DNA of 64,000 nucleotides from Oscillospiraceae bacterium (GCA_009777155.1 WRMK01000001.1:1-64000), one strand, 5' to 3'. Counted from the stretch's first letter, positions 8,874 to 18,028 are shown. Notes: generated by a model not told the origin, from the letters alone. Numbers and translations: made by a program.

Positions 8874-9048
8874 CGAATATTTACAACTCGACGAAATGGC
8901 AACCGACGGTATCTTTGCCGTCCCGTCTGACAAAGACTTTGACATGCTGGCTCTGCGCCGTTATTGCAAGGAGAAAAACAAGCCTTACGAGGAACTTTCC
9001 GATGAGGAGATTAGTTTTTTTGCTGTTACGAAGAAGGCGGTTATTTAA
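8866..9048 (+). CDS. Small acidic conserved-looking protein, partner of GNAT gene
   Basis: 60 residues starting MNNEYLQLDE; the ATG lies inside the end of the GNAT gene and is preceded by GGAGG. The sequence is acidic with a helix-rich tail (LRRYCKEKNKPYEELSDEEISFF). I do not recognise a named family. Tight coupling to the acetyltransferase gene suggests a joint function. Confidence 0.55.
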   Translation: MNNEYLQLDEMATDGIFAVPSDKDFDMLALRRYCKEKNKPYEELSDEEISFFAVTKKAVI

Positions 9049-9052
9049 TAGA

Positions 9053-9078
9053 AAACGGCGGCCCACAAGCCGCCGTTT
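9053..9078. terminator. Bidirectional terminator hairpin
   Basis: AAACGGCGG (9053-9061) pairs perfectly with CCGCCGTTT (9070-9078) across an 8-nt loop, between the convergent small ORF and the RND gene. Confidence 0.7.
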
Positions 9079-9091
9079 CCTTATCCAACCC

Positions 9092-12000
9092 CTAAATCGT
9101 CCCCCCACTAACCGCATTCTCCTCCGCAAACCTATCATAATCCAAATCCTCACTCCGTGTCATATCCCTATTCCGATGTAGCAAATCATACATACAAGGC
9201 ACGACGAACAGCGTCATCAGCGTCGCGTAAATCAGCCCGCCGACTACCGTCACAGCCATCGGCTGAACCATTTCGGTGCCTACTCCCATGCCGATTGTCA
9301 TGGTGCTCATGGCGGCAATCGTAGTCAGCGCGGTCATTAGAATCGGGCGCAGACGGATTCGGCCGGCTTCGACTAAGGCGTCTTTCTTGGCGTAACCCTC
9401 CCGCCTAAGCCGGTTGACGCAGTCGATAAACACCACGCCGTTGTTAACGATAACACCTGTAAGCAGTATCAGCCCTATCATTGCCACGATTGAGAGTAAC
9501 ATATCGGTAATCAGCAGTGCCACAAACCCGCCCGTGAACGCCAACGGTATCGTAAACATTACGATAAACGGCGACAACAGCGACTGGAATTGTGCAACCA
9601 TTATCAGATAGATGAAAATCAATGCAAGCAACAGCATCAGATAAAGGTCGCGGAAGGCCGTCGCAATCGACTCCGCCTCGCCCCTCACCGACACGGTACA
9701 GCCCTCATGCGGGGTATAATCGGCGAGTAACCGCTCAATTTCAGCGTTCACAAGGCCCACGTTGTAGCCGTGCTCAATCTCGCCGCGTACGCTCATTGTC
9801 CGCGCTCCGTCGATTCTGCTGATTGACGAAAAACCGACGTCGTCATAGACTTCCGCAATGTCGCCGAGGATTACGATTTCGCCCTGCGGTGAGATAATTT
9901 CAAGGTTTTCAATCGCCTCGCGCCCCGGCTCGACCCAGTCGCTGTCTTGAATTATAATCTGATAATCATGCCCCGAAAAGCTCATTGACATCTTAGTTTC
10001 GGGATTGGCGACCGCCTCCATTGCTGCCATGTAGACCTGCGCGGTAGTCAAGCCTTTCGCCATTGCCGCGTCTTTGTCCACTCGTACCCGCAACTCAGGC
10101 GTAGCCTCGTCTGAGCCGTCGTCAATGTTAATCGCGCCGGGTACACCGCGGATAATCTCGGCGACATCAAGGGCGGTATCGCGAATGTTATCAAGCTCAC
10201 GCCCGGTTATCCGCACCGATATTGCGTCACCGGTCAGCATCGACATTTCCGCGCCCGAATCGTAGGTTACATTAATCTCAACGCCGAGTTCGGCCTCTTT
10301 TTGCATAATCTTCTCGGAAATCTCGTAATTCGACATAGTCCGTTCGCTCGAATCGACCAGTAGCAAATAAATATCCACGCCGTAATCGCCCCCGCCGCCC
10401 ATGCTGCCCATGCCAAACATCTCACCAATCATGCCCATCATGCCCCCGCTCGAGACATTGACCCCGACATGCTCAATATCGCTTATCGTAGTAATATGCG
10501 CGCTCAAGGCCTCGGCAATCTTCACGGCATCCTCAAAACTCGTGCCGTCCTCAAGCCCGACATTCACGCTGATTTCCTCCGAATCCATGCTCGGGAAGAA
10601 TTCAGTACCTTTTGAGTAGACCACCCAGCCCGAAAGCACAGTTGCCGCCATTGTCACCAAAACTATGGCGATTTTCGCCTTTAACGCACCGCGCAATAAC
10701 TTAGTGTAAAAGTCTGCAATACGGCTGAAAAACTTGCTGTCCTTAGGCTTCATCTTGCGGAACATGCCGCTCGACGCCGCCGGGATTACCGTCAAGGCAA
10801 TCAGCAGGCTTGCAAGCAGTGAGTATGCAATCGTAAGCCCTAAATCGGTAAACAACTGCCGCGTCAGCCCTTGTGTGAAGACGATTGGCAGGAATACCGC
10901 GATTGTGGTAAGTGTACTCGCGGTAATCGCGCTCGCAACCTCGCCCGCGCCTTGCACGGCGGCGCGCTTTGTCGCCAAGCCCTCGTTGCGAAGTCGGAAA
11001 ATGTTGTCGATTACTACAATAGAATTGTCCACCAACATCCCGACTCCCAGCGCAAGCCCCGACATCGAGATGATATTCAGCGAAATCCCCGTGAAATACA
11101 TCAGCGAAAACGCCAGCATTAAACTCACCGGTATCGAAATACTTACGATTAGCGTAGGCCGCAAATCCCGCAAGAATATCAGCAGAATTATGACCGCCAA
11201 AAGCCCGCCGTAGATTAGATTTCGCAGGATTGAATCGACTATAATATCTATGTAATGCCCTTGGTCCATCAGCACCGCAAATTCAAGGCCAATATCGCTG
11301 TTTCTGCTTGTCAATCGCTCCATTTCGGCGTTGATTCTGTTGCTCAAGTCCGATGTGGAAAATTCGGTCTGCTTTTGTATGGTAATCATGACTGCGGGGC
11401 TACCGTTAACCCGCGTGTAGAGCGTGTCGCCGTTGTCGGTTATGATAATATCGGCGACGTCCGACAAGCGGATTTCCCGCGTGCCAAGCTCACCGAGCGG
11501 CATTTCAAAGAGCAGTAGATTTTTCACGTCATCAGCAGAGCCGAGCCTGTCGCCGACACGCAGCATTAAGTCCTCGCCGTCGTCGTCAATGAACCCGGCG
11601 GGCATCGCGAAATTCTGTGCAAACAATATGCCTTGAATGGTCTCGATTGACAACATTTGCGCTATCATTTCATCGAAATCCATGTTACCCATGTCTCCAA
11701 AATCGCCCATCTCGCCAAATTCGCCACTGTCGCCAAACTCGCTCATATCAAACTCGCTCATGTCAAATTCGCCCATATCAAAATCTTGCGACTGCATTTC
11801 AAGCATCTGTTGCATTACCAACGCCTCGGCATCTTCGGGCGGCATGCCTTGCATTACGAGCTCGGTAATCTGCTCGGCGGCGCGTGCCTCCATTTCGGCG
11901 GCGGCGGCTTCGGTGGCGGCGGCGATTGCGTCTGCGGTGAACTGCGCGATTGCTGCCTCCATTGCCGCGTCAATGTCGGCTTTAATTGCCGCTTGAACCT

Positions 12001-12574
12001 GCTCGGTTTTGCTCTCGCTTAGAATTATGTAGACTTGGTTTTGGAGTAGGCCCGACGTTGACACCGATGCCACGCCCGGTACTGCCTCAAACGCAGGTAC
12101 AACGCGGTTTTTCGTGAAGTCGGACAACTCGCTCATGTTCAAGCCTTCTGCAAAGACCGACGCGACCATGACCGGCATCATATCGGGGTTAAGCCGCATG
12201 ATGAAAGGCTTTGCCGCACCGTCGGGCAGGGTAATCATGTCGATGGCTTCACGAATTTCAATCGAAGCGAAATCCATGTTTGTGCTGTCGGTGAATTCCA
12301 GAAACACCATCGAAACGTGCTCGCTTGAGGTGGACGTAACCTGCTGAATCCCGCTGATAGTCGCCATTCGCCCCTCAATCGGGGTGGTTACGTCGGCCTC
12401 GACCTGCTCGGGCGTTGCGCCGCCGTATTGGGTGACGATAATCGCGTAAGGCAGATTAATACTGGGGATAAGGTCGGTCGTGGTGTTCATGAACGACACC
12501 ACGCCGAGGACGGTAATCAGGATTACCATTACTAAAACCGTGAATGGTTTGCGTACGCTCATTTTTTGAATCAT
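9092..12574 (-). CDS. RND-family exporter (HAE1/AcrB-like) with an acidic FDMSEF insertion
   Basis: Proton-driven multidrug/lipid exporter of the inner membrane. The N-terminus MIQKMSVRKPFTVLVMVILITVLGVVSF is the classic first TM, followed by two porter domains and two blocks of six TM helices (LGVGMLVDNSIVVIDNI in the first; LLTGVIVNNGVVFIDCVNRLRREG in the second). At 1160 residues it is longer than most; about residues 195-330 hold an inserted Ala/Glu-rich helix and an acidic low-complexity run (repeated FDMSEF, then GEF/GDF/GNMDF). No membrane-fusion or outer-membrane partner is adjacent, as with Bacillus SwrC, which acts alone in a monoderm. Confidence 0.9.
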   Translation of the reverse strand: MIQKMSVRKPFTVLVMVILITVLGVVSFMNTTTDLIPSINLPYAIIVTQYGGATPEQVEADVTTPIEGRMATISGIQQVTSTSSEHVSMVFLEFTDSTNMDFASIEIREAIDMITLPDGAAKPFIMRLNPDMMPVMVASVFAEGLNMSELSDFTKNRVVPAFEAVPGVASVSTSGLLQNQVYIILSESKTEQVQAAIKADIDAAMEAAIAQFTADAIAAATEAAAAEMEARAAEQITELVMQGMPPEDAEALVMQQMLEMQSQDFDMGEFDMSEFDMSEFGDSGEFGEMGDFGDMGNMDFDEMIAQMLSIETIQGILFAQNFAMPAGFIDDDGEDLMLRVGDRLGSADDVKNLLLFEMPLGELGTREIRLSDVADIIITDNGDTLYTRVNGSPAVMITIQKQTEFSTSDLSNRINAEMERLTSRNSDIGLEFAVLMDQGHYIDIIVDSILRNLIYGGLLAVIILLIFLRDLRPTLIVSISIPVSLMLAFSLMYFTGISLNIISMSGLALGVGMLVDNSIVVIDNIFRLRNEGLATKRAAVQGAGEVASAITASTLTTIAVFLPIVFTQGLTRQLFTDLGLTIAYSLLASLLIALTVIPAASSGMFRKMKPKDSKFFSRIADFYTKLLRGALKAKIAIVLVTMAATVLSGWVVYSKGTEFFPSMDSEEISVNVGLEDGTSFEDAVKIAEALSAHITTISDIEHVGVNVSSGGMMGMIGEMFGMGSMGGGGDYGVDIYLLLVDSSERTMSNYEISEKIMQKEAELGVEINVTYDSGAEMSMLTGDAISVRITGRELDNIRDTALDVAEIIRGVPGAINIDDGSDEATPELRVRVDKDAAMAKGLTTAQVYMAAMEAVANPETKMSMSFSGHDYQIIIQDSDWVEPGREAIENLEIISPQGEIVILGDIAEVYDDVGFSSISRIDGARTMSVRGEIEHGYNVGLVNAEIERLLADYTPHEGCTVSVRGEAESIATAFRDLYLMLLLALIFIYLIMVAQFQSLLSPFIVMFTIPLAFTGGFVALLITDMLLSIVAMIGLILLTGVIVNNGVVFIDCVNRLRREGYAKKDALVEAGRIRLRPILMTALTTIAAMSTMTIGMGVGTEMVQPMAVTVVGGLIYATLMTLFVVPCMYDLLHRNRDMTRSEDLDYDRFAEENAVSGGTI

Positions 12575-12650
12575 GGGGAAATTCCTTTCGTTTTGTTTAT
12601 ATTTATTATTTTTATGGTGTATACTTGATTAGGTTTACAGGGACTTTCGG

Positions 12651-12939
12651 GCGGTGTGTCGGCAGGGGGCAGGGGGTCTATGTCCGCGCCGAGTGCGGTT
12701 TCGCAGGCCCGCGTTTGCGATTGATAAAGTTTAACTTTCTCGAGCCGAACCGTTATCAGATAGCACAAACCCTATGCGAGTACGGACTTTTCAAGTAGAT
12801 AAAACCTATTAAGTCGTGAACTTATAAGTTTGCAATCGAGGAAGTGGGGCTTAAACAGTCTGTGTGTGCGGGCGGTGCAATGCACGCGACACCGCACTCG
12901 GCGCGGACATAGACCCCCTGCCCCCTGCCGACACACCGC
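12651..12939 (+). repeat. Long-palindrome element B1 (perfect 49-bp arms)
   Basis: Arms 12651-12699 (GCGGTGTGTCGGCAGGGGGC...GAGTGCGGT) and 12891-12939 are perfect complements over 49 bp. The interior (TTGATAAAGTTTAACTTTCTCGAGCC, TAGCACAAACCCTATGCGAG, TTTTCAAGTAGATAAAACCT) matches B2 and B3. The arms, however, contain the GGGGTCTATGTC motif of the A elements, so arm and interior types are mixed. No ORF is supported in the gap 12575-12955. Confidence 0.85.
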
Positions 12940-12955
12940 GTTCGCCCCTGCATAT

Positions 12956-13642
12956 CTATTCAATATAGGCGAGTAAAACTTTTTCAGCCGTGGGTGCATT
13001 TTCGTGGCATATGAGGTAGGCGTAGCCGTTCTTGTTGCCCACTTTCATGGCGTCGGCGGCGGTTTGCTGTAGCGGGTAGAAGGCCAACTCGTCTTTGAGT
13101 TTCGACTGCCGTGTCCGCAGAAAGTCCATAATGGCGTTCAGCTCGCCCGGTTGCGGTCTGATTACGATGATTTCCGCTAAATGCACTGTCAGAGCCTGTT
13201 GGTAGCAGGCGATTTCGGCTATGGCTTCAAAGTCAATCCCGGGTACGAAGACCTCGATGTCGTCTTGAGTTTCGTGCCGGGTCATGACGGGGAAGTCTAC
13301 ACTTTCTAAGATAATCTGCGCTAATTCGGCAGCTGTAAAGCTTTGTGGGTTGTCGGGGTTTTGCGGTGTAAATTCAGATGAGTTGTCAGAATTTGGGTCT
13401 GTAAAGCCGCTTGGGTTGTCGGATTCGGGGTCTGTAAAGCTATTTGGGTTGTCGGGATTTTGGGGTGTAAACTCGGACGAGTTGTCGGGGTTTTGTGGTG
13501 TAAAGTTGCTTGGGTTGTCAGGGTCGGAAGCTGTAAACCCCGACGAGTTGTCATCGTCAACGGACGGTGATTTCGCCCCGCAACTTGATAATATTGCGAC
13601 AATAACCAAGATACTTATTATTTTTACAACTAATTTCAACAT
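12956..13642 (-). CDS. DUF4358-type lipoprotein with seven 11-residue linker repeats
   Basis: Starts MLKLVVKIISILVIVAILSSCG, a lipoprotein signal with Cys at about 21, so it is anchored to the outer face of the membrane. Next come seven 11-residue repeats (DNSSGFTASDP, DNPSNFTPQNP, DNSSEFTPQNP and so on, a 33-nt unit), then a C-terminal domain of about 120 residues that fits DUF4358 (EIIVIRPQPGELNAIMDFLRTRQ..., GYAYLICHENA). Function unknown. The ATG lies 7 nt inside the MarR gene end, so it is coupled to the regulator; this start is preferred to the upstream MGELAF. Confidence 0.75.
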   Translation of the reverse strand: MLKLVVKIISILVIVAILSSCGAKSPSVDDDNSSGFTASDPDNPSNFTPQNPDNSSEFTPQNPDNPNSFTDPESDNPSGFTDPNSDNSSEFTPQNPDNPQSFTAAELAQIILESVDFPVMTRHETQDDIEVFVPGIDFEAIAEIACYQQALTVHLAEIIVIRPQPGELNAIMDFLRTRQSKLKDELAFYPLQQTAADAMKVGNKNGYAYLICHENAPTAEKVLLAYIE

Positions 13643-14088
13643 AAACGCCAGTTCTCCCACAACTCGGGCATTGCCTGCGCGACTCTGCCCATTATTCTTA
13701 CATATTCTTTCGCGTCGCCCTCGCCCAACAATTGCAGGAACCGTGTGACTTCATCGACTATTTTCGAGTAGTACTTATCGGCGGAATCCTTGCCTTGCGG
13801 GGTGATTTCGACGATTATTTTCCTGCGGTCGCTCTTGTCGATTCGGCGGGTGACGAAGCCTTTGTTCTCCAAATTTTTCAGTGCCGCGGCGACCCGCGCC
13901 GAGCTTACGCTCATCTCAAGGCTGATGTCACCCGGCAAAACGCCGCCGTCGCGCCCGGTGTTCATGGCTATGTATTGCAGGATAAACGCCTCGCCGTGCA
14001 AGGCTTCGTTGATGTTCCTGTGCAGTTTTGACTTGTGAAGTGCCAGCATTTTTTCCATAAGCTCAACCGCTAATTTGTCGTAGTCCAT
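13636..14088 (-). CDS. MarR-family transcriptional regulator
   Basis: 150 residues with the winged-helix pattern of MarR: helix-turn-helix 'GDISLEMSVSSARVAAALKNLENKGFVTR', wing 'DKSDRRKIIVEITPQG' and a C-terminal dimerisation helix. Ligand-responsive repressors of this family usually control their own operon; here that would include the DUF4358 lipoprotein and perhaps the RND exporter gene beyond it on the same strand. AAGGAGG precedes the ATG. Confidence 0.88.
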   Translation of the reverse strand: MDYDKLAVELMEKMLALHKSKLHRNINEALHGEAFILQYIAMNTGRDGGVLPGDISLEMSVSSARVAAALKNLENKGFVTRRIDKSDRRKIIVEITPQGKDSADKYYSKIVDEVTRFLQLLGEGDAKEYVRIMGRVAQAMPELWENWRLC

Positions 14089-14112
14089 GAGGCCCTCCTT
14101 GTCGATTGCGAA

Positions 14113-14207
14113 ATCTGCGGACGCGCATTATGCGCCCCTACATTTTGGGTTCACCCTGTAACACGTCCGCATTATGTAGGGGCGGGCATTGCCCGTCCGC
14201 AAGTATA
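14113..14207. repeat. Inverted pair of REP-like palindromes
   Basis: GGACGCGCATTATGCGCCCCTACA on one side and TGTAGGGGCGGGCATTGCCCGTCCGC on the other, head to head about 45 bp apart: a BIME-like arrangement. The gap 14089-14423 otherwise holds only the promoter below and a small GCCGCAAGCGGC hairpin at about 14379. Confidence 0.6.
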
Positions 14208-14285
14208 GCAGATACTTGAATTTACCTAACACCGTTACATTGTATCACGGTTAGGAAAATAAGTCAAGAGTTTTTTGAAAAATAT

Positions 14286-14314
14286 TTGCAATATCTGTAA
14301 AAATGTGTTATACT
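14286..14314 (+). promoter_or_regulatory. Promoter for the ypsA-like/mtnA operon
   Basis: TTGCAA (14286-14291), 17 bp, TATACT (14309-14314). The leader to the ATG at 14424 is about 100 nt. Confidence 0.6.
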
Positions 14315-14423
14315 TAGACTTAGTATAGCCAAAATGGGGACGAAAACCTTGGAAATTAACCCCATTAGTGCGGGAAATAAAGCCGCAAGCGGCGCTCCCC
14401 TGCGGAAAGGGCTTAGTGAAAAT

Positions 14424-14951
14424 ATGAATTACACAAATAAGGTCTGCTCTTTTACGGGGTATCGCCTGCAAAAGCTTTACGAGGCGCTCGGCGACAACAG
14501 TATCGACGAGCTTAAAGCGGCGTTGCATGCCGAAATCGACCAATTGACCGACAACGACTTCACGGTTTTTCAGTGCGGAATGGCTCTGGGAGCGGATATG
14601 CTGTTCGGCGATGTTGTAATCGGCTTCAAACGGCGGTATCCGCGTGTGAAATTCAACGCGATTATCCCTTGCAGGGGGCAGGAACGCACTTGGAGCGCGG
14701 AACAGCAGGCGAAGTATCACAGCATGCTCGAGTACGCCGACTTGGTGCATTTCGTCAGTGATACGCCGTATTTTGACGGCTGTATGCAGCTCCGCAACCG
14801 CTATTTGGTGGACACCTGCGACCTGCTCTTGGCGGTCTACGACGGCAAACGCGGCGGGACTATGCAGACTGTGAGTTACGCAAAAAAGACCGGGCGCAAG
14901 TACCGAATTATCGACCCGGGGACGTTGTTACAGATTACTTTGTATGGATAA
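14424..14951 (+). CDS. DUF1273/YpsA-like SLOG-fold protein
   Basis: SLOG-superfamily proteins bind nucleotide-derived ligands; Bacillus YpsA affects cell division and stress tolerance. Seen here: VCSFTGYR near the start, [38 protein letters not shown] (the Rossmann glycine region), [38 protein letters not shown] at the end. The start at 14424 ([10 protein letters not shown]) is preferred to the track start because the extra 30 residues are not SLOG-like. It overlaps the mtnA reading frame region, so both are in one operon. Confidence 0.75.
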   Translation: MNYTNKVCSFTGYRLQKLYEALGDNSIDELKAALHAEIDQLTDNDFTVFQCGMALGADMLFGDVVIGFKRRYPRVKFNAIIPCRGQERTWSAEQQAKYHSMLEYADLVHFVSDTPYFDGCMQLRNRYLVDTCDLLLAVYDGKRGGTMQTVSYAKKTGRKYRIIDPGTLLQITLYG

Positions 14952-14961
14952 GGTGATATTT

Positions 14962-16011
14962 ATGTATGATAATGTTAAATTGTCGGAAGATGAGACTGCT
15001 GTTGTTATTTTGGACCAGACGAAATTACCCGGCAAAATCGAGTATCTCAACCTGAAAACTGCCGCCGAAATGAAAAACGCCATCATGACTTTGCAGGTTC
15101 GCGGTGCGCCCGCCATCGGGATTTTCGCGGGGTACGCGCTGTTTGTCTTGGCGAAAAGTATACCGCAAACCGCCAATTTCAGCGCGACTTTGAAGGAACT
15201 GCGGAACTACCTCAACGCCACCCGCCCCACCGCCGTGAACCTGAGCAAAGCGCTCGACCGCATGATGAATGTTGCGCGAAATACCGTGAAATCTTCGGGC
15301 AAAAACCGCGAGAAAATCCTTGAAGCATTGTGGCGGGAAGCCCGATTAATCCAGCACGAGGACGTCGCGACCTGCCGCAGTATCGCCGAGTATGCACTTT
15401 CGCTCGTGAAAGACAGGCAGGGAATCCTGACCTACTGCAATGCGGGCGCGCTGGCAACATCGCGCTACGGGACTGCGACCGGCGGGATTTTTCTCGGTGC
15501 CGAGCGGGGGTACAACTTCAAGGTCTACTGCTGCGAGACCCGCCCGCTCATGCAGGGGGCAAGGCTGACGGCGTTTGAGCTTGTCGAGGGCGGCATTGAC
15601 ACCACGCTGATTTGCGACTCGATGGCGAGCAAGGTCATGGCTGAGGGCAGGATTCACGCCTGTTTTGTCGGGTGCGACCGTGTCGCCGCGAACGGTGACA
15701 CCGCAAATAAAATCGGCACGAGCATGATTGCCGTCCTTGCAAAACACTACAGAATACCTTTTTATGTATTCTGCCCGACCTCTACGCTTGATTTGAGTTG
15801 CAAAAACGGCAAGGAAATACCGATTGAGACCCGCCCCGACGATGAGGTTCACAGCGGGTATTTCCGCGAGAGACTCGCCCCCGAGGACGTGAAAATTTAT
15901 AATCCGTCGTTCGATGTCACGCCTGCCGATTTGATTACGGCGATTGTTACGGAGAAGGGGGTTTGTCGTGCGCCTTATGGGGAGAGCCTCAAGAAGATTT
16001 CGGCGATGTGA
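14962..16011 (+). CDS. mtnA: S-methyl-5-thioribose-1-phosphate isomerase
   Basis: Converts 5-methylthioribose-1-phosphate to methylthioribulose-1-phosphate in methionine salvage (or acts in the related 5-deoxyribose route). Catalytic residues fall where expected: C159 in [17 protein letters not shown] and D239 in [18 protein letters not shown] (C160/D240 in Bacillus). VRGAPAIGI near the N-terminus is the family signature. AAGGTG six bases before ATG 14962 supports this start over 14944. No other salvage gene (mtnK, mtnN) is adjacent, so a promiscuous role is possible. Confidence 0.93.
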   Translation: MYDNVKLSEDETAVVILDQTKLPGKIEYLNLKTAAEMKNAIMTLQVRGAPAIGIFAGYALFVLAKSIPQTANFSATLKELRNYLNATRPTAVNLSKALDRMMNVARNTVKSSGKNREKILEALWREARLIQHEDVATCRSIAEYALSLVKDRQGILTYCNAGALATSRYGTATGGIFLGAERGYNFKVYCCETRPLMQGARLTAFELVEGGIDTTLICDSMASKVMAEGRIHACFVGCDRVAANGDTANKIGTSMIAVLAKHYRIPFYVFCPTSTLDLSCKNGKEIPIETRPDDEVHSGYFRERLAPEDVKIYNPSFDVTPADLITAIVTEKGVCRAPYGESLKKISAM

Positions 16012-16029
16012 GGAATTTTTGGCCACAGG

Positions 16030-16560
16030 AAAACATCTATGAATGTAGGGGCGGGATTTCCACGGCGCGTCCGCAAAACCCCGCATGACCGCCGCAGTCC
16101 TACCGATACACAGCGCGGTGTTATGTAGGGAACGGTTCGTAACCGTTCCGCATGTTTCAACGACCTCATAAACGGAACGGTTACAACGCCGCGAACCCCC
16201 CGCAACCGCCATGGAAACACCACCGAAACATACGGAACGATTACGAAATTGCGAAAATATACTGAACGGTTACGAACCGTTCCCTACAATAAAATTTACC
16301 GACGACAGGAAATACCACGCAATCTCAAAAAACCCCACGGACGACCGAGGGCGGTCGTCCCTACGTGAAAAATTTTCAACCACATGAAAAATATAATCGA
16401 ATGTAGGGGCGCGCATTGCGCGTCCGCAAAACCCCCACACGCCCGCCGCAAACCCACACAACCGCGGAAAATTTTTGGGCGATGCACGCCCCAAAACCCC
16501 CGCAACCACCATAAAACCAACGGGCGAACGCAGTTCGCCCCTACGTTGAAAAAATATACA
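16030..16560. repeat. Dense array of REP-like palindromes
   Basis: The 581-bp gap 16012-16592 is almost wholly short palindromes: GTAGGGAACGGTTCGTAACCGTTCC (about 16127), its inverse AACGGTTACGAACCGTTCCCTAC (about 16266), ACGACCGAGGGCGGTCGTCCCTAC (about 16342), GTAGGGGCGCGCATTGCGCGTCCGC (about 16403) and GGGCGAACGCAGTTCGCCCCTAC (about 16521). Each palindrome has its own core but keeps the TGTAGGG end on one side. Track ORFs here are shadows. Confidence 0.7.
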
Positions 16561-16592
16561 AACAACCAAAAAATTAAACACGGTGAAAAATT

Positions 16593-17924
16593 ATGCAATT
16601 CCCCGAAAACGTCAACCAAATAATAACCACCCTCGAGACCGCCGGCTTTGAAGCCTACGCGGTCGGCGGCTGTGTGCGGGATATGCTGGCAGGGGCAGAA
16701 CCGCCCGACTACGACATCGCCACAAGCGCAGTTCCCGATGAAATCAAGCAGGTTTTCAGCGACTGCAAAACCATAGATATAGGTGCAAAACACGGCACGA
16801 TTGCCTTGATTACAGACACCTCCAAAATCGAAATCACCACCTTCCGCACCGACGGCGACTACAGCGACAGCCGCCGCCCCGACTCGGTGACCTTCACACG
16901 CGACTTGAAGTCCGATTTGGCGCGGCGCGACTTCACCGTCAACGCCATGGCCTACTCCGACAAGACCGGCCTGATTGACCTGTTCGGCGGCGAAAGTGAC
17001 TTGGGGCGCGGGATTCTGCGCTGTGTCGGCGAGCCGGAGAAACGCTTTACCGAAGATGCACTGCGGATTATGCGCGGTTTGCGGTTCATGGCGGAGCGCG
17101 GATTTTCATGTGAGCCCAAAACAGGAACAGCACTGCTCAAACTCAAAGACCGCCTGAATTTAATCGCTCCCGAAAGAATCCGCGCCGAGTTCGACCGAAT
17201 GTTGATGGGGCGTTATACCGAGAGTATAATTTTGCAGTATTATGACGTTTTGGGGGTCTTTGTGCCGGAAATACTCGCCTGTGTGAACTTCAATCAGCGC
17301 AATAATTACCACATCTACGACGTCCTAACCCATACTGCGAAGACAATCGCCGCGATTCCGCCGCTGCCCGAAAATCGGCTGCCCCGAATCGCGATGTTCT
17401 TCCACGATATTGCCAAGCCCGAGTGTTACCGGCTCGTGAATAACAGCGGCAGTTTCAAGGGCCACGCCGAGCGTAGCGCGGAGATTGCGCGGCGGGTAAT
17501 GCGCCGTTTGCGGTACGACAACGCCGCGATTGACCGCGTGAAACTGCTGGTTAAGCACCACGACGAGGAATTTTCGAGCGATGATGTAAGTGTCAAGAAA
17601 CTGCTGTGCAAATTTGGATTGGAGACAATCGAGCAGCTTTGCACGGTGAAAAAAGCCGACGACAGCGCGAAAGCCGACTTCGTAAAAACACAGCGGCAAT
17701 CGCAGTATATCTTAGCCGACAAAGCCCGCGCAATCATAGCCCGCGGCGACTGCTACTCCCTCGCACAGTTGGCAATCAACGGCGCGGATTTGCTCGAAGC
17801 GGGTTACAAAGGCGCACAAATCGGCGAAAAATTGCGGGAATTGTTACTGCTTGTGATTGAGGGGAAACTTGAAAACGACAAAACCGTTTTAATGCAGAAT
17901 GCAGAATGCAGAATGCAGAAATAA
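16593..17924 (+). CDS. cca: CCA-adding tRNA nucleotidyltransferase
   Basis: Adds or repairs the 3' CCA end of tRNA. Class II features: AYAVGGCVRDMLAG (nucleotide-binding GG), PPDYDIATSA (catalytic DxD region), RRDFTVNAMAY, EDALRIMRGLRFMAERGF, then an HD domain (MFFHDIAKPE, HHDEEF). Length 443 is normal. The last residues LMQNAECRMQK and the stop are encoded by the ATGCAGA element N2, so the native C-terminus has been replaced or extended. Whether it adds CCA, only A, or only CC cannot be told from sequence alone. Confidence 0.92.
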   Translation: MQFPENVNQIITTLETAGFEAYAVGGCVRDMLAGAEPPDYDIATSAVPDEIKQVFSDCKTIDIGAKHGTIALITDTSKIEITTFRTDGDYSDSRRPDSVTFTRDLKSDLARRDFTVNAMAYSDKTGLIDLFGGESDLGRGILRCVGEPEKRFTEDALRIMRGLRFMAERGFSCEPKTGTALLKLKDRLNLIAPERIRAEFDRMLMGRYTESIILQYYDVLGVFVPEILACVNFNQRNNYHIYDVLTHTAKTIAAIPPLPENRLPRIAMFFHDIAKPECYRLVNNSGSFKGHAERSAEIARRVMRRLRYDNAAIDRVKLLVKHHDEEFSSDDVSVKKLLCKFGLETIEQLCTVKKADDSAKADFVKTQRQSQYILADKARAIIARGDCYSLAQLAINGADLLEAGYKGAQIGEKLRELLLLVIEGKLENDKTVLMQNAECRMQK

Positions 17925-18007
17925 CTTGATTATCAGGTTGTTTGCCGACGGATATGTGGGTTGTAATTATATTTATTTCTGCATTCTGCATTATTATTTC
18001 TGCATTA
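17892..18007 (+). repeat. ATGCAGA element N2
   Basis: Left end ATGCAGAATGCAGA...AAATAA, right end TTATTTCTGCATTCTGCATT; core GCCGACGGATATGTGGGTTGTAATT resembles cores of N3-N5. It supplies MQK-stop to cca and forms the 5' leader of the mreB-like gene (AAGGAG follows). Confidence 0.8.
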
Positions 18008-18028
18008 GATTAAGAAGGAGTATACGAG

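Noticed and set aside
12651-12939. Element B1 considered as a tRNA/rRNA or rho-independent terminator
   Set aside because: There is no tRNA cloverleaf, no rRNA match recognised and no T-tract; the size and conserved interior exceed a terminator.
15346-16212. 288-aa minus-strand ORF opposite mtnA
   Set aside because: A shadow of mtnA extending into palindromic repeats; no family resemblance.
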